64,000 nucleotides of DNA from Dendrophyllia cribrosa (taxonomy: Eukaryota; Cnidaria; Anthozoa; Scleractinia; Dendrophylliidae), in assembly GCA_024195265.1 (NCBI GenBank), contig JAJLRJ010000001.1, positions 51,638,672 through 51,702,671 of the forward strand. The letters run 5' to 3'. The position numbers and the translations under genes are program-made. Position 1 is the first letter of the stretch. The number at the start of each line of letters is the position of its first letter. The notes beneath the pieces were generated by a model. It searched no databases. It was not told the DNA's origin and was given only the letters and a program-made list of their open reading frames with translations. Shown here piece by piece: positions 1 to 11,729 of this stretch.

Positions 1-199
1 AGGACTGTTGAACGTAATACAGCCTGTGTTCGGACTGTAAATCCAAGTTCGTAATTTCGAAGTTCGTGTGCTATAAAGAACATCAAAAGAGTCCCCCACA
101 CAAAACCACAACTCGCAGTTTCAACTCAAATGTGATCCAATTTATTTTCCGCTTGTGTGGTATTTTACAGCTAATAACACGATGCCAGCTACTAATTTT

Positions 200-385
200 T
201 GGTGGCCACTTAATAGGGGTAAAAACAATAGGAAACCCCTCATCGGGACCACCAAAAGGTGGCCACGGTCGCTTAATAGGGGTTTTATTTACAGCATTAT
301 ACTGACAATAAATTCTGGACTTTGATAACTGGCTGCTTAACAGGGGGTGGCCGCTTAATAGGTGGCCGCCTAATAGTGGTTTGAA
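200..385. repeat. Short repeat cluster, pogo/Tigger-like remnant
   Basis: The motif ggtggccgcttaatag and close variants occur four or five times between about 202 and 375. The right edge, read on the other strand, starts like the ends of other elements in this window that begin CAGTCAAACC. I take it as the remnant of a pogo/Tigger-type miniature element. The left boundary is unclear. Positions 386-1217 hold no gene that I can support; the upstream exon of ATP5PB was not found there. Confidence 0.4.
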
Positions 386-1217
386 TGTAGAATCAAGCAG
401 GGGAAACTATTTTGTTGATGTCAGTGAGAGTTTTGAGGAATTAGGGGTTTAAACTATCAAGATTTTTCTGTATTATGTTAAAAAAAATCACCTCACGGGA
501 ATGTCATTAAGCTCTGAAGAAGCTGGCTCCACAACAAAATTAGCCGATAATAAAACAAAAAAGTCTTCCATGCATGTGTTGTTTTAGTCATGTTTACTGT
601 AGTTGCCTGCCATAATGGAGAGCTTTAGATTTTAGTGTGAGTACGAGATTGAGTATAAGTATCACTATTAATTTAAAGCCAGTCGCATTCCCAGAACTGT
701 TGACACCAATTAAGATAAGACTCTAGGTATAAAATTTGTGTGGTACATGTAAATTGTTATCTAGTAGGTTTGAAAAGTTGTACTTGTATTTCATCTCATA
801 CTCGTAGTCCGATAAAAAGTTCCCTTATGGCCCTTTACTAACATAGTGGGAGATGAACTAGTTATCTAAAACAAAAATCTGATAACACTGCATGTGCCTC
901 AACACTGCTCATATAAACTGTTTTGATTTCTTGACCTCCTGTCACAAAATTAAATTTGAGGACCATCCTTGCAATCCTGCACTTTATATCTAGTTGTATA
1001 TTTGATGGTATTTGGTGATTGGAAAATAAGGAAAGCAAAATTTTGTTATTTCGGTGGGAAAGTGTCCCTTTAATGATGTGATATCATAACACCATCAACC
1101 TTGTATTTAGTTTAGACTTGACTTCAGAGATGTTTACTTGATCTGTTCCATCTCCTCTTGTGACCAATACATGTTTAATGTAGTCACCGTTGTTGTATAA
1201 CACTATTTGTTTTGTAG

Positions 1218-4200
1218 AAGAGCCTGAGTTTGGACAGTTCTTTAGAGATGTCACTTCTATGCTGAAAGAAAAAACTGGGGAAACAGGTAAGAAGAAAACT
1301 GCAGCATAACAAAAATATTCAAGATACATGTACCTAATGAAATGACAGGTAAAATATTATTATGAGCTGCCCAAGTAAGGCTTTGTTGGTCTAGAATGGT
1401 GGTATTTTGGCAACATGTTATCAGTTATTAGTGACTAATTTTTATTTATCGTTTCTGACACATGCTGTGTAGAATTTCAGAAGAAGAAAAAAAACTCGTT
1501 CAATTTTTCAAATTGAAGATGTTTCTACAGATGCCATTGTAATAGTCAGTTACTCACAAAGTGAGGTGTATAAAAAAAATTCCAGATTCAAACAAAAACT
1601 AAAGTTGTATGATACATGAAAGTTAGCATTGCCCCAAGTGGCACGGGGCCTTACGGCCTCTTATCTGTCACAGCTGCCTATTATACCTATTATATTCTTA
1701 TTGAAACCCCTGCTTACAAGAATATTAATAGGTGTTGGAGATGTTCATAGAAAGCATTTAAAAATTCTGACTTATTATGTTATTGTTATAGGGCAAACTC
1801 TTCTTATTGGAGGATTTCTTGCTTATGCACTCTCAAAAGAAATACTTGTTATTCATGATGAGGTACTTTTACTATATAAATGCAGACCACAGTGCAATTT
1901 TTGATTGAGCTTTAACTAGCATACAACAGAGATTTGTATAATCTGTTTTGCCATGCTTTGCTAAGCCTGTATCTGATAAAGTTACTACCAGTGTTTGAGA
2001 TACAGTTTTTGATACATTTAATTGCTTATTTCCCCATTTGTTTCGTGTATTTTTTTTGTAAAAGTAGTAAACAGAAGAAGTGGTGGTGAAGTACTTACAG
2101 TGGAACCCTTGATTTAATGAACCTCTATATAACAAAGTCCTCGGTATAATGAATGATATTCTTCAGCCCACAAAATTACAAGCAAAATGTATGGAACAGA
2201 ACCTCGATATAATGAACCTTGATATAACGAAATCCTCATTGTAACGAACACATTCCGGCAGCCCAAATTAAAATCTACCCTGATATAACGAATAAATATC
2301 AACGCGCAACAAAAAATGAATGCGGAACAGACCAACAGTGTGTGCTATAGGGCGAAGGTATAACCTGTACAGTTTTCCAGTGCCGTAGTTACATTTACAG
2401 TGTACTGTAGCTTCATACAGGCATTAAAGTACAAATGTTATTTGTTAAGATATGGAAATACATAACAGCGTTACAAAACAATTATCAGCTATACCTCGAT
2501 ATAACAAACATTTTGATTGTTTTCCTGCAAATTCATTATAACGAACCAATTTCCCCAGTCCCTTGGCACTTCGTTAAATCAAGGTTCCACTGTACTTTGC
2601 CTTTCAATAAAACATGAACTTAGAAGTAAAAAGCCCAGCGAAGGTTTATGTTTTACCTGCCGTCAATCATAATTATAGCCAGAAAAACTGACAAAATGGA
2701 TCAAAATCCACCAATCACAACCCACAAACATGACTGAAATCCACCAATCACAACCCACAAACATGACTGAAATCCACCAATTGCAACCCACAAACATGAC
2801 CTTTGGACCATTTTTTGTGAAGCATCATTGTTTCCTGAGACATGTTGTGGAAAACTGATGTCCTTGCCTAGTGAGCCAATGAGCTTGAAGAAAGACTTTT
2901 CCTTCACTTGTAACTTGTAAAGAAATGCAGATATCACTAAACATCATCTGGAGAAAAAGAGCTTGCACAGCTACTGTAAGTGTGCTGTCTAATTTTTTCA
3001 ATCATAACTTAAAATGTGTATTACTTTACATTTTGAATGTTGTTTTGTAGACGGTTCTTGCTGCGGTTATGGGTACAACTCTCTATGTTCTTGCCAGGAA
3101 GATCAGCACACCTGTGAAAGAGTTTCTTGATGCCAGATCTCAGGTTGGTTTCTGCTGTAACATTACCATGAAAAGGCTTCTGATATTACAGTATGACACG
3201 CCTTACCATGAGCACCCGACAAACTTTTTTACAAGTTTTTGTGATATCACCAGCTAATTTTTATAATCCTTTTTAGTAACTGAGGATATTTGTGAATTGT
3301 GAAGCAATGAAATGAATAAAATCACACAAATCAAACAAATTTATTGAGCAAGACCTCTTTATAACTATGGCAGGTTAATAAAAATGTAACTAATGATAGC
3401 TATTTTCTATTTCTGTTATTTATACATGTAAGTACAGTACATTTACTGTCATTTATGCAATTTGCAAACAAACTATTTTAACAGGGCATCCTTGATATGT
3501 TCAATGAAGGCCGGAATGCTGAAATTGAAGAAATAACAAATCAAATAGAAGAAGTAAAGAAAGTGGAGTATATGCTCTCTGCCAGGAAGGATATTGTTGA
3601 AATTATGAGGGTAAGGCTAGCAAGTTTTGAATCCTAAGCATGCCCAAATTGCAAATTCACTAAAATCTTTCATTTGTTTCAAACAGCGTTTTGAAAACAA
3701 AGAGCAGCACATAAAGAAGCTAGCTTTTAATAAATTGAATAGTTGGACTTTAAGAATTTATCCAGACTAACCTTAGAACCAACTTGTACAGCATAGTAAC
3801 AGCACAACAGGAGAATACTGCTCGATAGCTTTCATTTGAATGGTCACTGACTCAGACCTAAAAGTTCAAACCACCTTTACTTACAAGTACAACATGTACA
3901 GCTTAATGAACATTTCTACATGCGCTGCAGATTAAATAAATTCTGATTTATGTTTATTTAATGTTGATCCATTTTTTTTTGCCCAAAGGCTAATAATTTT
4001 CCTAAGAATTTTGCAAAAGCCATCAGGCCATTGATTTTATATAGATTATTTCCTGATCTTTCAGGTAACAACAACAATAAAACAGATCAAAGTTGAACAC
4101 AAACATTCTGCAGCAATGATGCAAAGATGGACAAGTTTAGAGATTCCCCCCCCCCCCCCCCCCCCCTCCCCCATATTTTCACCATAGAAACTGTGATACA

Positions 4201-5998
4201 TGCCCTTTTTGCATTAAAGTAAACAATTTAATACCATGGTTGACAAGAAGGTTCACATTTATAAGAGTCTAAAATTTCCCACTTAAACCTTTGTTTTTCA
4301 TAGGAAAATAATGCCATGTCTCTGGAATTGGATTACCGTAACAAGCTTCATGAAGTTGTCAGAGAGGTTAAGAAATGCTTGGTAAGAATATTGTCATAGA
4401 CTGTGCTGTTTTATTTGGTAAAGTTGTGCTATGTTTGTTGTGCAACTGCTTAAAGTGCACCTAACCCCCAATTTTTTTTTCTTTTAATCAACTCAATGTA
4501 CGTTGAAAAGTTGAATAGTTAAATATTTTGTGTTTTTAACGTTGCGTTAGTGAATTATAGAGGTTTGAATTTACAAAATGCTAATTAGATGACATCAAAT
4601 CAAGATTTTATTTAGTATTTCTTAAACTGTGAACTGTGTATTGTAAATTGAAGTAGAAATAATGGTAAAGTCTTGATTTGACGTCATCTAATTAGCATTT
4701 TGTAAATTCAAATCTCTATAACTCACTAACGCGACGTTAAAAACACGAAATATTTCACTATTCGACTTTTCAACGTAGATTGAGTTGATTAAAAAAAAAA
4801 TTGTGGGTTAGGTGCATTTTAAACTTTTGCATAGTAGCAATGACATTTCTTTTGTTGACTCTTAAATCACTTCAGCTACAGTTTAGTTTGAATTATTTGT
4901 ATTGACGGTCCTAGCCTCCATATAAGATAGAACATGGGTGCACGGAGATATGAAATTTCTCTTCCAGTTGAACACGCGAAGAGAAATTTTTATATCTCCA
5001 AGCAACCATGCATTAAATATTTTCTGAAGATTTTTGAAAACTCTTTGTCTCTGTATATTGTGATATGTTTTTGTTAAACAGGGCTCCACTTAAACTAGTT
5101 CCAGCTGAATGGACAATCCTGTCTAAATATTAATTATAAATAAATAAACAAATAAATAAGTAAATAAAATGTTTTGATTGTAGACCAACAAACATGGGAG
5201 GTAACATGAAGATATTGATATCTTGACACTTCACAGTGAGGAGAAAATTAATATCTTCGCATATGTTGAGATATGATTTTTCTGTGTTGGGAGAAATCCT
5301 TGTTTTTCGCTGGAGTTAGTTATCTGACAAAAGTTCATTTTAATTACAGGATTATCAAGCAGAGATGGAAGCATTTCAACGAAGAACAGAACAACAGCAT
5401 ATAGTTGACTGGGTAGAAAGAGAAGTCGTGAAGAGTATTTCACCTCAGCTGGTATGTAGAACATATGGACAAAAGTTGGGGATATCTCCATTCTTTTAGC
5501 TCTTTTCTCGAGGGTGTTGCTCTGATCAATTTCGTAAAATGTCCTATCGAAATGGAGGTTTGAACATACACATGTCCTTCAAAGTAAGAAAAACTATTTC
5601 CAGCACTGTAAAGTGTTGCTCCCTAATCATTCTAAACAACACATCAGTTTTAATTCTTTTATGGTGGCCAATTCTGAATTCACCTTTTCAACTCGGTTGA
5701 TCAAATCAAATTTCCATGTCTTGAGCCCCGGCTAAACATTGTCACATTGTTGTACAACATGTTGTTGCTTCAACAATGTTAGATCTGACTGACTGACAAT
5801 TTATAGCGCTCTTTCCCGACAAGAACATGACTGAAATAATTAGGGAAGTGAAGTAGTGGTGCTCAAATACTTACTGGGATTTTTACAGCAAATGACTGAA
5901 AATATTGCTAATAAATCAATTTAATTCTTCTTTACTTACAGGAAAAAGAAAGTGTCAGCCAGTGTATAAAAGATCTAAAAGCCATGACTCCAGCATAG
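1218..5998 (+). CDS. ATP5PB: ATP synthase F0 subunit b, mitochondrial (5' partial)
   Basis: Peripheral-stalk subunit b of mitochondrial F1F0 ATP synthase, which links the F1 head to the membrane part in the inner membrane. Seven exons are visible: 1218-1286, 1792-1862, 3051-3143, 3485-3610, 4304-4381, 5350-5451 and 5942-5998. All have AG/GT borders and phases that join without a break. The peptide has the family layout: a start like EPEFGQFFRDVTSMLKEKTG, two membrane segments (GGFLAYALSKEI and VLAAVMGTTLYVLA), a long charged helix, the family hallmark VDWVEREVVKSIS, and a C-terminus EKESVSQCIKDLK followed by TAG at 5996. The first visible exon needs one base from an upstream exon, so the start codon and mitochondrial presequence lie further 5', unseen or outside the window. 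The methionine near 1629 is intronic and is not the start. Confidence 0.93.
1630..1716 (+). repeat. Fragment of the GGGGTTTCAAT-ended element
   Basis: This stretch inside an ATP5PB intron (cacggggccttacggcc and attgaaacccctgc) repeats the right end of the element at 30828-31090. Only the right portion is present, so it is a truncated copy. Confidence 0.6.
2098..2592. mobile_element. pogo/Tigger-like miniature element, TA-flanked
   Basis: The left end CAGTGGAACCCTTGATTTAA and the right end, the inverse of CAGTGGAACCTTGATTTAA, form terminal inverted repeats of about 20 bp. Both are flanked by TA (2096-2097 and 2593-2594), the Tc1/mariner-pogo target. Internal copies of gatataacgaa are spread through it. 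There is no coding capacity. It sits in an ATP5PB intron. Confidence 0.8.
2703..2802. repeat. 33-bp tandem repeat, three copies
   Basis: Three head-to-tail copies of a 33-bp unit containing aatccaccaatcacaaccca, the third with two changes. No spacers separate the copies, so it is a minisatellite. It lies in an ATP5PB intron. Confidence 0.85.
4146..4172. repeat. Poly-C tract
   Basis: Twenty-one C residues, one T, then five more C. The exact length in the genome is uncertain because such runs are prone to sequencing error. Confidence 0.8.
4450..4822. mobile_element. TTAA-flanked palindromic miniature element, copy 1
   Basis: The two halves are inverse copies. The left half starts TTAAAGTGCACCTAACCC and the right half ends with its inverse, bounded by TTAA on both sides. 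Arms of about 150 bp surround an AT-rich centre. The arms share gcattttgtaaattcaaat and acgttaaaaac-type blocks with the element at 34923-35164. TTAA flanks point to piggyBac-type mobilisation. No ORF is present. Confidence 0.75.
4930..5012. repeat. Hairpin repeat related to the one near 50.4 kb
   Basis: gtgcacggagatatgaaatt and gagaaatttttatatctcc are inverse to one another around a short centre. The first part reappears near 50390 (gtgcacggagatatgaagtt). Similar text recurs at 5217-5310 and 50690-51015, so this is a dispersed family. Confidence 0.55.
5722..5800. repeat. Fragment of the 12.2 kb palindromic element
   Basis: gagccccggctaaacattgt and caacaatgttaga match the arms of the palindrome at 12193-12450. 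Only one arm-like part is present. Confidence 0.45.
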
Positions 5999-6058
5999 AG
6001 TGTTGTGTTTTTTTTTACCATTCAAATTTGGCAAGTGTTGTGCCACTCTGCTTTTGTG

Positions 6059-6064
6059 AATAAA
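6059..6064 (+). terminator. Polyadenylation signal of ATP5PB
   Basis: AATAAA lies 61 bases after the ATP5PB stop codon, a normal distance for a 3' UTR end in an animal gene. A second weaker possibility lies near 6122. Confidence 0.6.
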
Positions 6065-6598
6065 AATGCATGTTATTGGATTCATACTACTTGTATCTCC
6101 AGTGTGACAATGGTGATTGCCAAATAAAGATAAGTGGTTTTAAAATTGTATTATATTTATTTGTGCCCTTACCGCAGCTTTCGTGGAGGCACTGTGGTGT
6201 TAGTGCATTGAACTTCAGATCTGAATGTCAGTGGTTCCAAACCTGCTCTTGGCCATTATTTTGTTTCCTTAGACGAGAAATTTTACTCCACAACGTCTCT
6301 CTCCACCCATATGAATAAATATGTATAAATGGGTACCGGTGACAAAATACTGGGGGTCACCCTTCAATGGACTATCATCCCATCCAGGGGGAGTAGCAAT
6401 ATTCCTAGTTGCTTCATGCTACTCCGGTCAAGTGGGCCACCTTGAGAGAGAGAGAGAGCATGATCATCGAAATCCTCTCTTTTAAGCAAATTTTATTGCA
6501 TTTCACCTCTATTAAATGGTCATCATGTTTTATGGTCAGGAAGAACTCTTTATTTCAGGCATTTGCACTAAACAAAGTATGTGACTTACTTCACAAAA

Positions 6599-6860
6599 TT
6601 AAAGTGCCCCTGTGATCAAATTTTTGATTTTCATTTTTTTACAATTTCGTGTACAATTAGACTTTCTTACTCATCTTGCCAAATTTCAATTCATTACGAA
6701 CATCAGAAGTCATTTTATTTTAACATTTATTTCCGAGAATTTACGGCCGCCATTAATCAACCTTGTTCCAAGGCTTGGTGCAAATGGAAGAAAGTGACGT
6801 CTGATGTGGTCGTCGACGACATGAACAAAATAAAAAATGTCGAAATGTTTTTGTGATCCA
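6599..6860. mobile_element. TTAA-ended element (ttaaagtgcccctgtgatc), partial
   Basis: It begins ttaaagtgcccctgtgatca and contains ttacggccgccattaat. A related copy in the opposite orientation ends at 56369 (its inverse starts ttaaagtgccagttcgatca and also carries the ggccgccat block). The right end here is not defined. The overlapping short ORFs are taken to be fortuitous. Positions 6065-6598 hold no recognisable gene. Confidence 0.5.
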
Positions 6861-7079
6861 GTCAGCTGTCAAACTAGAGTCATGCAAGGACATTTTGCCA
6901 TCTTCCTCTTTTGGACATTCATTAGCCTATGTACAGCCGCCCCCTCCCCCTCGGAAACACCTTCTCCGTGTTTTCTGGGGAGAGAAGGCGGCTCTACACA
7001 GGCTAGGCATTCATTCATCCACAACAATTTGCCACGTACAACTGTCCTTCCTGCATCCTTTCTCCTTGACGCAGGAGGG

Positions 7080-7206
7080 TGCATGATGTGAATGGAAATA
7101 TTATTGATCAGTTGCTTATACGCTACACAGTACACATGACTGTATTAAAGGGAATTAAATCGTAAGGCAATTAGCATACCAGATGCTTTCTTGGATATAA
7201 TAGAGC
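7080..7206 (-). pseudogene. Duplicated piece of TYMP intron and exon-2 end
   Basis: About 120 bases match 16560-16728: the intron text gaaatattattgatca, acatgactgtatt, then the splice donor and exon end ccagatgctttcttggata. Only about 30 bases of exon 2 remain; the match stops at 7206, where a repeat element starts. The copied region also has one catgactgtat unit where the intact locus has four. It cannot code for anything alone and belongs to the decayed duplication that continues at 9.0 kb. Confidence 0.75.
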
Positions 7207-8010
7207 TAGACTACGAGCAGTCTCTCTTTCCCAGCTTAGTCCGTCGAGCGAGAAACGAAAAAACATCAGCGAGCGGATAATGGTCACGCGAAACAGGGGG
7301 CAAGGCAGGCGCGCAGGAAAAGAGAGACTACAGACTAAGCCCAGGCGTTTGAATTATGAGTTACTCTCACAACTCAAAAATCTGATTGGCTCTTGATCGA
7401 AGATCTGTCGACAAGCGGTAACGCCGCAGTGACGAGTTGTCAACACTCGAGATCAATGTCATGGCTGCGAAATGCGATAGTAACGGTCTATATTGGAATA
7501 GTGGCATCTTGCAATTGTTTTTAGCTCCTCGGAGAGTTTATTCTGCGTTTAAGTTGATGTGTTTCTCAGAGCTAGGCAGTATTTCCATTGTCAGAAGCAT
7601 CGCGTCATTGCATCCGGTTTGAAATATTTAAATCTTCAGAATGATAGCTGTTTAATAATTCTTACAGATGCAAGTGGTCTTTTTTTGTACACTCTTTAAG
7701 GTTCCTTTGCTGGTCTACCTCTAATGGCTTTTTTCGGAGTAATGTTCGAATAACTCATATCTTTCGCGGCATTTTACTCTCTTTGCGCTAAAAGGGATTT
7801 GGTTTCGGGTTAGACAGGATGTCAAGAGAAGTAAATCTGATACCGAAAAATCACTCGACCGTGAAAGTGCATTCGCCTGGGCTTAGTCTGTAGTCTCTCT
7901 TTTCCTGCTAGCCTCTTCCAGGCGTTTAGATGGTGGGGAGCAGCGACAAACGCCGCGCCGCGCTAGGGTCGGCGCGAGGGAAGACTGGGAGAGAAAAGTC
8001 GCGTTAATTT
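7206..8010. mobile_element. Composite inverted-repeat element breaking the TYMP copy
   Basis: The segments near 7296-7346 and 7874-7918 are inverse copies: gagagactacagactaagcc on one side and ggcttagtctgtagtctctc on the other. Outside them lie a second set of related pieces (gactacgagcagtctctctt on the left, gactgggagagaaaagtcgc on the right). The roughly 530 bases between the arms hold no supported gene. The start at 7206 coincides with the break in the duplicated TYMP exon. Confidence 0.5.
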
Positions 8011-8112
8011 AATTTTCATTATTATATACCCAAAATTCAGGATCCTGTCCAGGCATATATATAATATATTAATTTGACACGTAGGAAAGGACAACTTTCT
8101 CTTTCCTGTCAG

Positions 8113-8378
8113 CTACAAGCAATTGCAAAAAGAGTTGAGACATTGTGTACTGTAGTGCATATTTCGAGGCTAACATGGTTTTTAACAAGTCCCCACCCCT
8201 CCCCCCTTATCAATGTTGTACCAGATCAATGCCATTCAAACTAACAGTCATCAACATTGAAAGGGGGAGGGGTCAGTAGCACATGGCATTGACTTCATTT
8301 GTGTTACGCGGTCGCTTTTATACGGAATGAACATTTTTTTTGGAAAGTGTCTCAACCTTTTTGCAACTGCTTGTAGCA
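8113..8378. mobile_element. Miniature element with about 28-bp inverted ends
   Basis: The left end ctacaagcaattgcaaaaag and the right end ctttttgcaactgcttgtag are inverse with few mismatches. No ORF. Positions 8379-8900 hold nothing that I recognise. Confidence 0.65.
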
Positions 8379-9025
8379 GTCCATGCTTGAAAATTCTTGG
8401 AAAGGTTTGTCGCTTCAAGAGCCCTTCAACTGCAGACTGATACTCGAATTAACTTTTCATTTTCAAAATTCCGCTTTTAAAGCGAACAAAACTTTTTAGG
8501 CCTTTTTTTTCCCATTTTCAAGTCTTGCAAGGTGTTTTTTTTATACATTGCCCTCTCCCAATTAAACGACTCTTGGTGCCTTTAAGAAACATTAACCAGT
8601 TTTTTGTTGCCTTGATAATACTAGGTGAGATCTACCTACGATAAACGTGAAATGAGTGATTATCTCTCTTGTAAATGAAGAAATTTCACGACCCGAGGGT
8701 TGAATTCGCACTACTTTACTCTAGTAAGTCAAAGAATTGAAGAGTAAAACAAATTTAAAACGACCAGAACATAGCATGACATAAATATGCAGACTGGTCA
8801 AAAGTTTCATCTCATAGTGATTAACCGGTTGAAAATTTGCATAATCGTCCCTGTATACAATATCTCGTTCACGCTTCGGGTATTCACGAGAAAAAGAAAA
8901 AACGAGTCTGAGTGAAAGCGAAAGTGTCAGTTCCGCTCTAAGAACGTGTTGGCTCTACAAGTGGTAACAATGGAGATAAAATCTAACTACTAATAAACAA
9001 AGATTTTAAAATATAGGGCACGTAC

Positions 9026-9467
9026 CAGAATGTTCAAGACCTCGTCCAGAAATCATAGGGACGTTGACTCCACAGACTGCCAAAGCGGGTGTAAGCGCGA
9101 GGGTCACTTTGTCCCCTACTCCACCTGTAGAATGCTTATCTGCGACGATTCCTTTCCATTCTTCAGGCCACGTTAAGATGCTACCTGTTGACATCATTGC
9201 CTTTGTAAGATGTACAGTTTCGTCGCGATTCATTCCCTTAAGGTAGATAGCCATGAGCATGGCACCGATTTGGCCTTCGGAGGCAGTGCTCGACGTCGCG
9301 CATTTGACGAAATGTTGTATTTCGCTCTCGGACAATTCATCACCATCGCGCTTTTTTGCAATCAGGTCTGGAATAAGAAATGAATCGGAAATTTTAAGAA
9401 AAGGGCTTTTGCTAGCAGACCGAATTTCTGTTTCTCAAAAGCAACAGATCGCAAAGAAATGAACCGC
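9026..9467 (-). pseudogene. Duplicated, broken first exon of thymidine phosphorylase
   Basis: The copy is close to TYMP exon 1 (19371-19737 and upstream) and still shows KHSTGGVGD and GRGL, with the donor gtacgt preserved. Three things mark it as dead or non-functional. The ATG of the intact gene has become ATT (base change near 9390). The leader upstream has small insertions that shift frame. The family signature reads GRGLEHSG where the intact gene has GRGLGHTG, and the downstream exons are absent apart from the scrap at 7.1-7.2 kb. A readable frame survives from about codon 20 on, so decay is recent or mild. Sequence flanking the exon on both sides also matches the 19.3-19.4 kb region. Confidence 0.85.
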
Positions 9468-9679
9468 ACTACACAGTTTAGTTGTACCATGCACCAAGTA
9501 CCGGCAAGTCTGAGGACGCGTTCCACACCAGTAGCTTCTTAATTATAATTATAATTATAAAGTGGGCGTTCATTTGTGGACAAAATCCAAATCCATCTTT
9601 AATACCTAACATGGACTTTCTGTTCCTTTGGACAAATCAAATACTGGAAAGGACTTGACTGACACTTACAAACAGGCAT

Positions 9680-9890
9680 GCGCGTCTTTCAAAACTCCCG
9701 ATCGAAGACATTTCGGGCCCGAAACTATTTTCTTACGAATGACGTTGTAGTTTTTAGCCCGAAAACCAGCTCAACTCGTGTAGTAAACGTAGGATGTTAT
9801 TGCTTAGCTTTCAAATTCAACAAAAACCAAATCTTTATTGGTAAACATTCTGCAGATAACACAGCTTTCGGGACTTTCGAGAAACGCACA
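9680..9890. mobile_element. Miniature element, GCGTG..TTTCTCAAA ends, copy 1
   Basis: The left end cgcgtctttcaaaactcccg and right end, the inverse of gtgcgtttctcgaaagtccc, frame an AT-richer centre holding gttattgcttagctttcaaa. Two further copies lie at 40346-40567 and 49557-49753. This copy sits in the duplicated TYMP/EF-hand intergenic region and has no counterpart between 19.8 and 20.4 kb, so it arrived after the duplication. Positions 9891-10957 contain no supported gene; 10790-10930 matches 20170-20310. Confidence 0.65.
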
Positions 9891-10965
9891 TCATAAAAGA
9901 AAGGAACTGGCAGGGTAAGAAAAGTGCCCTAAAATATAAAATTACCACTACAAGACTTCAGACAGACTACAAGACACAGAAAATGGCAAAAGAAAGTATT
10001 ATTGATATTTTAATTAATTAGAAAATAAACGTTAATTTTGTTTAGACGGGGAGACAGGGTGTGCGGGACGTCGTGGGAGTCTCAAAACTCCACGCGCACC
10101 GCGCTAGAATAAGGAGGGACGCCTGGAGACGACAGAATATATTGCTTCCGTTATATTGGAATTTTCGGAGCGAGGCCGGCGAGAAGACTTGAAAGAGGAC
10201 GCAAAGGACCAAGGGAATGCTCAACGAAGCATTTCTCGCCCTTCCCATGCTCCCTTACGAAGTCTCGCGTAGGATAAAGGGGCACCTGGGTACGAGTCAG
10301 GCTCCCCTCCCTTACTTATCGAAATAAAGCTGATCTCAAATTGGCTTTTGTCTTTCACTTGAACATTTTATATAAAGTAAAACTCCTTTTTTAGAGTAAA
10401 AGAAGGAAAAAGATCAGAAGGGTGTATTCCCCGAACCCGAGTCGTTTGCTTCATAACTAATACCCATATCCACTACACCAACACTGTAATTTTTAACATA
10501 TTTATAGTTACCCATAACCATAAATGAAAGCTAACCGTTTTCAAATCAGTGCTTAACCCTAAACACTGCAGATCAGTGCTAAATTGGAGCTCTTTTCTCT
10601 CAGTTCTGTAACTAATATTGAAATGGGGTTCTGTTCTCGTATACGTCAGTAATATAAAGAATACTACGTGCTGTTAGGTAAATAGGGCCTATTTTACTCG
10701 CTTGCATGCGGTAATTTGATGTTAATTAGACCCGCTTATATGCGGTTAATTATATGCGAATCGGTTGCAGTCGTGGTCATAAATTCTGATCTACTGTTTG
10801 GAATGCAAATTTTCTGAGGTTACCATGCGTGAACGGCAGTTTTTCTTTCCATGCCTTGAAAATTGAATGGACTTGAACAGAAAGAATCTTAAAAAAGTTC
10901 TAAAAAAAACTGTTGGACGGTAAAAATGGCCCTTCACTGAAAACCGCTGAGCGTTGGAACTGGGC

Positions 10966-11066
10966 CATTCTCGTCCCCAGAGCTCCACGTTTTTTTTTAA
11001 TTGCGTCTCGTCTCGTGTAGACCAAACGAAACGGGCAACGAAACGAGGGCTCTGGGGACGAGAATG
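10966..11066. mobile_element. hAT-like miniature element with 7-8 bp target duplication
   Basis: The ends cattctcgtccccagagc and gctctggggacgagaatg are exact inverses. The flanks aactgggc (10958-10965 and 11068-11075) repeat directly, as expected for hAT insertion. The centre has no coding content. Confidence 0.75.
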
Positions 11067-11086
11067 GAACTGGGCAGGGACTGGCA

Positions 11087-11187
11087 CAATCTCGTTCCCA
11101 GAGGCCGCGTTCCTTTTGGTCAGCACCAAGGTTGCGGACGTTCGGTCTCCGCTGACCTGAAACGTGCGGGCTCTGGGGGCGAGATTG
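11087..11187. mobile_element. Second hAT-like miniature element, adjacent
   Basis: The ends caatctcgttcccagag and ctctgggggcgagattg are inverse with few changes. The direct flanks gactggca are at 11079-11086 and 11189-11196. It lies 20 bases from the previous element and shares its terminal motif, so related elements landed almost side by side. Confidence 0.72.
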
Positions 11188-11729
11188 GGACTGGCAGGGA
11201 TGATAAACGAATGCGCATGCGCTCGAACGGGGAGTTTTTGATCGATTTGTTGGACTTTTCAGGTGCCAAACGAAGCAAGGCGCGTTGAGTTTCAGTTGCT
11301 TCTCTGAACCTTGGTGGGTGAAAACGCTTTGAGACGTGATTATTGATAGAGACAAGGACTTCCGTATGTTCTGGGTATTTTACTTTGCGAACGAGTCGTT
11401 TTTCATACTCGGAGACCCAGGGGCAATTAGTTGGGGCGCAGCAACTAATTGCCCGTGGGTCTCCGAGGATGGTCGTTTTTAAACTGCGAAAACAATTTTT
11501 CTCAAATTTATTTTGGAAAAGTATTTTTATTTTCAAAGACGGTTACAAATTCTTATTTCTTCGACAACGACCTTATTTTAAAGCACACTCACGCGAAGAA
11601 CAAGGCTTTTGGGAGCAGTTTTGCATACGGAAGCACTTGATCCCGCGTTGATATTAACCGCACGCCTCTGACGTTTTTCATCCCCGCCCCCCTGCCGTTG
11701 GACTTACCTTTCCTTAGACATGGCTAGAG

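Noticed and set aside
1629..1904. Methionine-started ORF as the ATP5PB start
   Set aside because: The N-terminal part is intron and repeat sequence; splice sites and the phase of exon 1218-1286 show that only 1792-1862 is coding.
2703..2802. Possible CRISPR-like array
   Set aside because: The three 33-bp copies touch each other with no spacers; it is a plain minisatellite in a eukaryotic intron.
6837..7135. Overlapping proline- and serine-rich ORFs on both strands
   Set aside because: No conserved domain, no splice context, and the region is at the edge of duplicated and repeat DNA.
9006..9335. A second working thymidine phosphorylase
   Set aside because: The start codon is lost, the leader is frameshifted, the signature is changed and exons 2-4 are missing apart from a scrap.
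10042..10248. Reverse ORF of 68 codons
   Set aside because: No domain or splice context; it lies in the decayed duplicated region and looks like repeat text.
10900..11536. Several overlapping ORFs of 95-151 codons
   Set aside because: They run across two adjacent hAT-like miniature elements and reflect GC-rich ends rather than genes.
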